Source: Pseudoxanthomonas sacheonensis
Lineage (GTDB): Bacteria; Pseudomonadota; Gammaproteobacteria; Xanthomonadales; Xanthomonadaceae
Assembly: GCF_010093305.1 (NCBI RefSeq)
Contig: NZ_PDWS01000009.1
Coordinates: 62,001 to 126,000 of the forward strand
DNA length: 64,000 nt
Reading direction: 5' to 3'
Part shown: positions 58,391-64,000 of the stretch, in pieces
How positions within the stretch are numbered: the first letter of the stretch is position 1
Layout of the letters: every line of letters begins with the position of its first letter
Position numbers and translations under genes: made by a program
The notes under the pieces: model-generated
Seen by the model: only the letters and a program-made list of their open reading frames with translations
Database searches by the model: none
Told to the model about the DNA's origin: nothing

Positions 58391-58476
58391 CATAGGAGCG
58401 CGTAGGAGCGCGTAGGAGCGACGTAAGTCGCGAAGTGCTTATCGCGTCCTTCGCGACTTACGTCGCTCCTACGCGC
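58391..58476. repeat. REP-like pair inside the msrPQ operon
   Basis: Two extra partial copies of cgtaggagcg (58391-58410) precede an inverted pair (58411-58433 and 58450-58473, gtaggagcgacgtaagtcgc). It lies between msrP and msrQ, so a co-transcript would contain it. Confidence 0.87.
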
Positions 58477-58503
58477 CGCTTCTCCCACCCACAACGGATT
58501 GCA

Positions 58504-59133
58504 ATGGCCAAGACCCCCACCGGCATCATCGCCGCCAAGACCCTCGTACACCTTGCCGCACTGATGCCGGTGGCGATCCTGGCTTGGCAGTTTTACGACG
58601 TCTGGCAGAACAATAGCGACGCGCTGGGCGCCGACCCGGTGGCCGAGATCGAGCACCGCCTCGGCCTGTGGGCATTGCGTCTGCTGATGGTCGCCCTGGC
58701 GATCACGCCGCTGCGGCAGTTGACCGGACAGGCCGTGTTGATCCGCTTTCGCCGCATGATCGGCCTGTATGCGTTCTTCTACGCCTGCCTGCACTTCGCC
58801 GCCTATCTGGGTCTGGACCTGCGCGGCTACTGGACGCAGATATTCGCCGAGATCGTGAAGCGTCCGTACATCACCGTGGGTTTCAGCGCCTGGCTGCTGC
58901 TGTTGCCCCTGGCCGTCACCTCCACCAAGGGCTGGATCAAGCGTCTGGGGCGCAACTGGGGACGCCTACACAAGCTGGTCTACGCTGCCGGCGTGCTGGC
59001 GGTGCTGCATTTCTGGTGGCTGGTGAAATCCGACATACGCGAACCACTGCTGTACGCCTCGATTCTGACAGTGGCGCTGGGCTGGCGCGCGTGGAAAGCC
59101 TTCAGCCGGCGCCGAACAGCAACAGCGCACTGA
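58504..59133 (+). CDS. msrQ: Heme-binding membrane protein MsrQ
   Basis: MsrQ is a ferric-reductase-like membrane protein that feeds electrons to MsrP. The 209-residue product has about six helices with conserved histidines (FFYACLHFAAYLGLDL, GRLHKLVYAAGVLAVLHFWW). ATG 58504 follows the repeat; the longer frame from 58435 is rejected. The end overlaps the opposite-strand FHA gene by 32 bases. Confidence 0.93.
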   Translation: MAKTPTGIIAAKTLVHLAALMPVAILAWQFYDVWQNNSDALGADPVAEIEHRLGLWALRLLMVALAITPLRQLTGQAVLIRFRRMIGLYAFFYACLHFAAYLGLDLRGYWTQIFAEIVKRPYITVGFSAWLLLLPLAVTSTKGWIKRLGRNWGRLHKLVYAAGVLAVLHFWWLVKSDIREPLLYASILTVALGWRAWKAFSRRRTATAH

Positions 59134-59923
59134 GCATCGCCGCCAGGAAAAGAGCCGCCAGCAACAGCCACGGCCAACGCCGCATGGAAGGTTTGTTGAC
59201 GGGAACGGCATCCGACTCGGCTCCCTCCTGGGCACCATCGTCGGCCAAGCCCGTGGCTTCACCGGAGGCTTCCTGCCAGGGCACCTCCACCAGAAACCGG
59301 TGCTGGCTGCCGAAAGCCACCTGATCGCCGGCCGCCAGCAGCGCATCGCGCACCGCGACGCCGTTGACCATGCTTGCCGCCGCCGAACCCGAGCCGCGCA
59401 GCAGCACGCGATCGCCGCGGCGTTCCAGTTGAGCGTGGCGATCCGCGAAATCCGTATCGTCGATACGGATCGCCGCGTCCGGCGCACGGCCGACCAGACA
59501 GGGCTGCGACAGAGTGAAGGCGCGGCCATGGTGCTTGCCCCCCACGCCGCGAAGAACGATGCGCGGATCGCTGTTGTCGGCCGGATCGGCCGGCGGCACC
59601 GCGTCCAGGCCCTGATGCGAGGCCTGCACCAGGATTTCGGCGCCGTCGAGGTAGACCGTATCGCCGGCGCGCACCAGCGCCATGCGCTGCACCGGCCGGC
59701 CGTTGACGTGGACGCCCCGGATACCTGCGGCCACCTGCAGCCACAAACCGCGACGGTCCATGCAGAACTGGGCCAGCAGGGCGCCCTGGGCGTTGTCGCC
59801 CACGCCGAGCAGGCCGCTGGCTTCGCGCACGATACGGTGCACGCCGGTGACCAGCGCACGATCGGGTTGTTGGCGGTTGCCGAAATGGAGTCTGAGGTTT
59901 TCCACGCCGCGGGAGACTAACAT
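59102..59923 (-). CDS. FHA-domain membrane protein
   Basis: This 273-residue protein has an FHA-like phosphothreonine-binding region (CLVGRAPDAAIRIDDTDFAD and onward, about residues 140-200) and a second one (about 45-105, GVHVNGRPVQRMALVRAGD), plus a single membrane helix near the C-terminus (WPWLLLAALFLAAMLSALLL). The start at 59923 (MLVSRGVENLRLHFGN) avoids overlap with the divergent PHA gene. The role is not known; FHA proteins serve Ser/Thr-kinase signalling or type VI secretion, none of which is adjacent. Confidence 0.78.
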   Translation of the reverse strand: MLVSRGVENLRLHFGNRQQPDRALVTGVHRIVREASGLLGVGDNAQGALLAQFCMDRRGLWLQVAAGIRGVHVNGRPVQRMALVRAGDTVYLDGAEILVQASHQGLDAVPPADPADNSDPRIVLRGVGGKHHGRAFTLSQPCLVGRAPDAAIRIDDTDFADRHAQLERRGDRVLLRGSGSAAASMVNGVAVRDALLAAGDQVAFGSQHRFLVEVPWQEASGEATGLADDGAQEGAESDAVPVNKPSMRRWPWLLLAALFLAAMLSALLLFGAG

Positions 59924-59992
59924 GCCGCGTTGCGGCTTGGACTCGGCGGCGCGCTTGCGCACAATAGGCAACGAACGACAGGAACCACGTAC

Positions 59993-60268
59993 ATGCCCAG
60001 CATCGACATCCACCACGAACACTCCAAAACGCCCAAGCAAGCGCGCAAGGCGCTGGAAGACGTCGCCGAAAAACTGTCCGAACGCTTCGGCATGCAGCAC
60101 GAGTGGGATGGCGACACGCTCACCTTCAACCGCTCCGGCGTGGACGGAAAGATCGAACTGTCGCCGAAGAAATTGCACGTCACCGCACAGCTCGGCTTCA
60201 TGCTGTCGATGCTTAAGGACCCCATCGAGTCCGAAATCAGGCGCGTGCTCAACGAGAAATTCGGGTAG
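59993..60268 (+). CDS. Polyhydroxyalkanoate granule-system protein (small)
   Basis: The 91-residue protein matches the polyhydroxyalkanoic acid system family: MPSIDIHHEHSKTPKQARKA, VAEKLSERFGMQHEWDGDTL, TFNRSGVDGKIELSPKKLH, and the SMLKDPIESEIRRVLNEKFG end. These small proteins occur with PHA genes and here lie 2.3 kb from a phasin. agga ribosome site at about 59980. Its TAG stop (60266-60268) is formed by a REP arm. Confidence 0.88.
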   Translation: MPSIDIHHEHSKTPKQARKALEDVAEKLSERFGMQHEWDGDTLTFNRSGVDGKIELSPKKLHVTAQLGFMLSMLKDPIESEIRRVLNEKFG

Positions 60269-60330
60269 GTCGGGGCCACGTCCCCGACGCCTTGACCGTC
60301 CGTGCGTCGGGGGCGTAGCCCCGACCTACC
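60265..60330. repeat. REP-like pair supplying both flanking stop codons
   Basis: The arm gtaggtcggggccacgtccc and onward (from 60265) and the inverted arm ccgacctac (to 60330) join the ends of two convergent genes. The TAG in each arm is the stop codon of the plus-strand PHA gene (60266-60268) and of the minus-strand gene (60326-60328). Confidence 0.9.
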
Positions 60331-61039
60331 GGAAGGGATCCGGGTCGGCTTCGAACAAGCGCTTGGCCACTACGCGTTCGGATTTTTCGATATCGGCGAC
60401 GAAAGCCTTGCCGTCGCCCAGCGCCGCAAACGCGTCGAAGCCGCGTTCCAGAAAACCTTGCAGTTCCGCCAATCCGCTGGCCTTGGCCGGTCCGCGCGAC
60501 AAGCGCAGCAGCATGGCCACGCCGGGCGTCTTCACGGCGCGGGCCAGGCCTATCCCGACACCCGAGATCAGGTCGATCTGATGCCCGCGCAGGCGCCGGT
60601 GCCCTACTTCCCGGTAGGCCTTCCCATACAACTCGGCATCCAAGCGCTTGCGGTTAGGCGCGATGCGCTGCAATTCGTCGGCCATGCGCAGGTCCAGGGC
60701 ATGGGTCAGCGCGCCCAGTTCGATGCCATCGGCCACCGTTCCCAGCACTGCGGCCGGCAACAGCCGCTGCATCATCGGCAGGACCTTGGCGACATTGGCG
60801 TCGCGCTTGCTGAAATCGCGGTCGCCGTAAACGTCGGTCAGGAAGAAAAGCGCCGCCGCCCGCCGCTGCGGGTCGTAAAGGAAATGCTCGAAACTGGTTT
60901 CCAGGCGCTTGGTCTGCCAACTGCGCAAGACCGGCAGCCAGCGCAGCTGGTTGCGGGGTTCGCGCCTGGGGTCGTGAAGGGCCTGGTGGCACGCCAGGCG
61001 GCGTCCGAGCCGTTCGATCAGGGGGTTGCCGCGGGCCAT
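60326..61039 (-). CDS. FFLEE-motif-type conserved protein
   Basis: This 237-residue soluble protein resembles a xanthomonad group with an FFL(E/T)xVYGDRDFSKRD motif, here ALFFLTDVYGDRDFSKRD at about residue 65. There is a basic N-terminus (LIERLGRRLACHQALHDPRR) and an ELGALTHALDLRMADELQ helix. No catalytic site is evident and function is unknown. Its stop is the TAG in the REP arm. Confidence 0.7.
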   Translation of the reverse strand: MARGNPLIERLGRRLACHQALHDPRREPRNQLRWLPVLRSWQTKRLETSFEHFLYDPQRRAAALFFLTDVYGDRDFSKRDANVAKVLPMMQRLLPAAVLGTVADGIELGALTHALDLRMADELQRIAPNRKRLDAELYGKAYREVGHRRLRGHQIDLISGVGIGLARAVKTPGVAMLLRLSRGPAKASGLAELQGFLERGFDAFAALGDGKAFVADIEKSERVVAKRLFEADPDPFR

Positions 61040-61166
61040 GCGCGAATGATCCGGTGCAAGGCATGCGATCGCAAGCCGGCATGCCGTTTATCGCTACCGG
61101 AATGACGTTTCCAAGCTCTACGGCATGTCGGCTACACTCGGACAGTTTTTCGCCACCGGATTGTGC

Positions 61167-62432
61167 ATGCTCTCACTTCACAGTGCCCAGAAACGCGGCT
61201 CCGGCGGCCGTATCGGCCTTGCCATCGCGGGCGGCGGCCCCATCGGCGGCATGTACGAACTGGGTGCGTTGCGGGCCATGGACGAGGCGATGGACGGCCT
61301 GGACCTGACCCGCATGGATTGCTACGTCGGCGTCAGCTCGGGCGCTTTCCTCGCCGCGGGCCTGGCCAACCGCATGAGCACCGCCGAGATGTGCCGCATC
61401 TTCATCACCGGCACCAGCGACGATGCCGAGTTCCGTCCGGAAATATTCCTCAAGCCCAACGTCGGCGAGTACCTGCGCCGCGCCGCCACCCTGCCCGCTC
61501 TGTACGCTGACTGGGCGCGCCGGCTGATGCTCAACCCGCGCAAGGCCACGCGGCTGTCGGACCTGATTTTGCGTTTCGGCGGGCTGGTGCCGACCGGCCT
61601 GTTCGACAGCGAAGGCGTGGAAAGCTTCCTGCGCGACATCTTCACCCGCCGCGGGCGCAGCAACGATTTCCGCACCCTGGGTGCGGATTTGTTCGTAGTG
61701 GCGGTGGATCTGGACAGCGGCGAAGCGGTGCGTTTCGGCGAAAAAGGTTGGGACGGCGTGCCCATCTCGCAGGCCGTGCAGGCGAGCTCGGCCCTGCCGG
61801 GCCTGTATTCCCCCGTGCAGATCAATGGCCGCCATTTCCTCGATGGCGCGTTGCGCCGGACCATGCACGCCTCCACCGTGCTGGAACGCGGCATCGACCT
61901 GATGATAGGCATCAACCCGCTGGTGCCCTTCGACGCCGGCAATGCCGCCCCGCAGGCCGGCGAGGAGGAGCGGCGCGGCCTGGCCAGCGGAGGACTGCCC
62001 GCCGTGCTGTCGCAGACCCTGCGCACCCTGCTGCAATCGCGCATGCAGATCGGCATGGAGAAATACCCGCACCAGTTCCCCAACATCGACCAACTGGTGT
62101 TCGAGCCGAATGCGGAGGACAGCGAGCTGTTCTTCACCAACCTCTTCAGCTTCTCCGCGCGCCACCGCGTCTGTCAGCTCGCCTACCGCAATACCCTGGC
62201 CGACCTGCGCAAGCGCGCCGACGTGCTGCGGCCGATGCTGGCTGCGCACGGCATCGGCCTGCGCGAGGAAATCATCAACGACCGCCACCGCTCTTTGCTG
62301 GACGGACTGGACGTGACCCCGCGCATGACCGAAACGACCGCGCGGCTGCGGCGCGCGCTGGACGACGTGGACCAGGTGGTGGCCAAGCGCCGCGCCCGAC
62401 GCGCCCCGCGCGCGCTGAAACCGACCGGTTGA
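61167..62432 (+). CDS. Patatin-like phospholipase
   Basis: This 421-residue patatin-family lipase has the Ser-Asp catalytic dyad: GVSSGAFLAAG (GxSxG) and the FLDGALRR Asp-Gly. The glycine-rich oxyanion motif IAGGGPIGGMYELG is at the start. An upstream in-frame ATG at 61125 would add 14 residues; a TACACT -10-like box at 61133-61138 favours the ATG at 61167. Homologues are found near PHA and lipid genes. Confidence 0.88.
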   Translation: MLSLHSAQKRGSGGRIGLAIAGGGPIGGMYELGALRAMDEAMDGLDLTRMDCYVGVSSGAFLAAGLANRMSTAEMCRIFITGTSDDAEFRPEIFLKPNVGEYLRRAATLPALYADWARRLMLNPRKATRLSDLILRFGGLVPTGLFDSEGVESFLRDIFTRRGRSNDFRTLGADLFVVAVDLDSGEAVRFGEKGWDGVPISQAVQASSALPGLYSPVQINGRHFLDGALRRTMHASTVLERGIDLMIGINPLVPFDAGNAAPQAGEEERRGLASGGLPAVLSQTLRTLLQSRMQIGMEKYPHQFPNIDQLVFEPNAEDSELFFTNLFSFSARHRVCQLAYRNTLADLRKRADVLRPMLAAHGIGLREEIINDRHRSLLDGLDVTPRMTETTARLRRALDDVDQVVAKRRARRAPRALKPTG

Positions 62433-62531
62433 AGCACGGCAAGGCCATCCGTCTTCGCGAGCTGGTGTGAAAGCTCTAGACAAGCGGTTGATTCTTCGGC
62501 TTCCTCAATCATTCCTTTGTCGACGGAACCC

Positions 62532-63071
62532 ATGGCCAAGCTGAAGAAAACCGCGCGCAAGACCACCTCCGCGAACAACCCCAACCTGCAGGCGCAGGCC
62601 GAACGCCTTTCCAAGAACCTCGGCGAATCGGCGCAGCAGGTGTGGCTCGCCGGCGTCGGCGCGTTCGGCCGCGCCCAGGCCGAAGGCAGCAAGCTTTTCG
62701 AAACGCTGGTGAAGGAAGGCCTTTCGGTCGAACAGCTCACCCGCAAGGTCGCCGGCGGCAAGGTCGGCGCGGTGCGCGATGCGGTCGAAAGCACGGTCGG
62801 CCAGGCGCGCGAGCGGGCCTCCGATACCTGGGACCGCCTGGAAAAAGTGTTCGAAGAACGCGTGCAGCGCGCGCTTCGCCGCCTGGAAGTGCCCAGCCGC
62901 GAGGACCTAAGCGCCCTGATCGACCGCGTAGATTCGCTGAACGGCGAACTGCGCAAGCTCGGTGGCGCCGCCGCGCCGCGCAAGAGCGCCGCGAAGAAGG
63001 CCGCCGCCAAGAAAACCGTAGCGAAAAAGACCGCACCGGCCAGCAAGCGCGTGCGCAAATCCGCTAAATAA
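62532..63071 (+). CDS. Phasin (PHA granule-associated protein)
   Basis: The 179-residue protein has an amphipathic coiled-coil core (NPNLQAQAERLSKNLGESAQ, TLVKEGLSVEQLTRKVAGGK and DRVDSLNGELRKLG) and a Lys/Ala-rich histone-like tail (KKAAAKKTVAKKTAPASKR), the layout of PhaI/PhaF-type phasins that coat polyhydroxybutyrate granules and bind DNA. The ATG at 62532 is preferred to an upstream TTG. phaC is not present. Confidence 0.88.
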   Translation: MAKLKKTARKTTSANNPNLQAQAERLSKNLGESAQQVWLAGVGAFGRAQAEGSKLFETLVKEGLSVEQLTRKVAGGKVGAVRDAVESTVGQARERASDTWDRLEKVFEERVQRALRRLEVPSREDLSALIDRVDSLNGELRKLGGAAAPRKSAAKKAAAKKTVAKKTAPASKRVRKSAK

Positions 63072-63148
63072 GCCGCGACTAAATCTCGGCACACACTGTT
63101 CCCAAAAAATTGTTGCAAGGCACAATATAAAACGTAACAATCATTACT

Positions 63149-63216
63149 AGCCCGCCAGTCCACTCGAAGTACGTATGCTCCCCTCCCCTTACGACTTCGG
63201 ACTGGCGGGCTTTTTC
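63149..63216 (+). ncRNA. Candidate small RNA or long terminator with C-rich loop
   Basis: A 13-bp perfect stem (agcccgccagtcc 63149-63161 with ggactggcgggct 63199-63211) is followed by a TTTTT run. The inner loop has a shorter helix (cgaagt/acttcg) and an apical stretch cccctcccc (63180-63188), the complement of a Shine-Dalgarno sequence. A TATAAA (63125 region) upstream could be a -10. C-rich apical loops are a hallmark of some sRNAs that block ribosome sites (xanthomonad sX13 type). Alternatively it terminates the phasin transcript. Spacer 63072-63291 otherwise shows no gene. Confidence 0.4.
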
Positions 63217-63291
63217 GTGCCCGTAAGCAAATCGGCGCCATCGGTTGCTGACGTAGAATGTGAGTTTCCTCGTACCGCTTGAAAGGTAATC

Positions 63292-64000
63292 ATGCCCGCC
63301 TGGTTGTTCGGATCGGTCATTACGCTCCTGGTGGGTGCCGTTACCACTGCTTACCTCTGGCTTGTCCGCCGACGCGACGATGAAACCGCGGCCGGCTTGC
63401 TGGCCCTGGCCGGAATGCGCTGGCGCGATTTTTCCCGCCTGATCCTGGAAGCCATGGAGCTGCGCGGGCTGGGGCGCATTCCCATCGCAAACGAAGACAG
63501 CCAGGAGCACGGCTCCAGTTTCCTGCTCTCCGGCCAGGGCAGGCAGCTGTTGCTGGCCTGCAAGCATGGTTCGGCCTACCGCATCGGTTCGGCAGCCGTG
63601 GACGAATTCGCTTCCGAGATCCGTCTGCGCGGCGTCCAGGGCGGAATCCTGGTGACCGAGGGCGTGCTGGACAAGGGCGGTGTGGAAAAGGCGGGCCGCT
63701 ACAACATCGAAGTCATCGATGGCCCCCTGCTCTGGCCAACGGTCAAGCCGATGGTGGAAGGCAACCTGCAGCGCCGCATCGTCGGCAATGCCTCGTCCCG
63801 CGCACGCCGCCACATCGGCATCGCCTGGCTGGGTGCGTTCACCCTGGGCCTGGCGTCGGCGCTGGCTTTCCCGGGCGTACTGGCCCCCGAGTCGGCGCCG
63901 GTGCCGACTCCGGTATCGGCTGCTCCTGCAGCGCCCGCCGCGGAGGCTGGCGAACCTGCCATTGCACCCGCCGCCCCTGCACCCGGCATTGCGACAGCGC
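63292..64000 (+). CDS. Membrane-anchored Mrr/restriction-endonuclease-like protein (partial)
   Basis: The gene runs off the right edge after 236 codons. One N-terminal membrane helix (about residues 4-24) precedes a domain of the Mrr fold: AMRWRDFS-like helix, GSSFLLSGQGRQLLLACKHG (residues 74-93), and a GVQGGILVTEGVLDKGGVEKA segment like the GxxxGxxxT ends of Mrr domains. A second helix lies at about 175-197 and a Pro/Ala-rich region follows. In Mrr enzymes the motif is GxDL...QxK; here the Asp is replaced by Ser (Ser76 or Ser77) and the Gln by Ala89, Lys91 remaining. It is probably a non-cutting member. Start ATG 63292 follows a gaaagg site. Confidence 0.75.
   Translation, partial: MPAWLFGSVITLLVGAVTTAYLWLVRRRDDETAAGLLALAGMRWRDFSRLILEAMELRGLGRIPIANEDSQEHGSSFLLSGQGRQLLLACKHGSAYRIGSAAVDEFASEIRLRGVQGGILVTEGVLDKGGVEKAGRYNIEVIDGPLLWPTVKPMVEGNLQRRIVGNASSRARRHIGIAWLGAFTLGLASALAFPGVLAPESAPVPTPVSAAPAAPAAEAGEPAIAPAAPAPGIATA

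Noticed and set aside
62517-62531. TTG start for the phasin
   Set aside because: It adds only five residues; the ATG at 62532 gives the usual N-terminus.

Overview
The window is a GC-rich chromosomal segment of a gammaproteobacterium, most likely of the Xanthomonadaceae/Lysobacteraceae (Xanthomonas, Lysobacter, Pseudoxanthomonas or a relative). The evidence is gene content and order (ndk-rlmN-pilF-rodZ, cmk-rpsA-ihfB-lapA-lapB, divergent rluC/rne), a zinc-ligand-poor L36, a 'transmembrane repetitive protein', FFLEE-motif-type and phasin genes of xanthomonad type, and abundant paired REP-like palindromes. Almost everything is core chromosome; the one clearly foreign part is a small decayed island at a tRNA-Ser gene (about 46.2-48.35 kb). 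| LAYOUT. 0-3 kb (minus): ndk, rlmN, pilF and rodZ (cut by the window edge), covering nucleotide supply, rRNA/tRNA methylation, type IV pilus assembly and cell shape. 3.2-7.6 kb (plus): a PsrA-type TetR regulator with a textbook palindromic operator just before its start codon, then fadB and fadA, a likely fatty-acid-responsive beta-oxidation operon. 7.7-16 kb (minus): cmk, rpsA, ihfB, lapA, lapB, a WecA/WbpL-like sugar-phosphate transferase, a WbpM-like dehydratase and galU. This matches the frame of the Pseudomonas O-antigen locus without its variable middle. 16-24.7 kb (plus): rpmJ, a small exported protein, aguA and aguB (agmatine to putrescine) split by an exported alpha-L-fucosidase, a Tat/lipoprotein aldo-keto reductase and an NTT/MFS-like carrier, then GNAT and TraB-family genes. 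| 24.8-32.9 kb (minus): one membrane-fusion lipoprotein with two different RND pumps, probably a heteromeric MdtABC-like exporter. 33.1-35.5 kb (plus): two small c-type cytochromes and a PadR/HAAS-domain pair with a palindrome lying exactly in its promoter spacer. 35.5-46.1 kb: a repeat-rich membrane protein, nfuA, phhB, a TonB-domain lipoprotein, rluC diverging from rne with its long structured leader, a GacA/UvrY-type regulator, a DUF418 membrane protein and an HD hydrolase. 46.2-48.35 kb: the tRNA-Ser island, with intact tRNA-Ser(UGA), a truncated integrase N-terminus, two unusual lower-GC genes (zinc-ribbon/DUF4145 and DUF6988-like) and a distal degenerate copy of the tRNA 3' half. | 48.4-64 kb: a LysR regulator diverging from azoR, serS, two TonB-type proteins, the serC-pheA-aroA aromatic/serine block (with an array of hairpins between pheA and aroA), msrPQ periplasmic methionine sulfoxide repair, an FHA-domain membrane protein, a PHA-granule small protein, an FFLEE-motif-type protein, a patatin lipase, a phasin with a candidate C-rich-loop small RNA or terminator behind it, and the start of a membrane-anchored Mrr-fold protein that seems to lack catalytic residues. 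| Intergenic spaces carry at least four families of paired, inverted REP-like repeats (positions listed). In three places an arm of the GTAGGTCGGGG family supplies the TAG stop codon of the adjacent gene.
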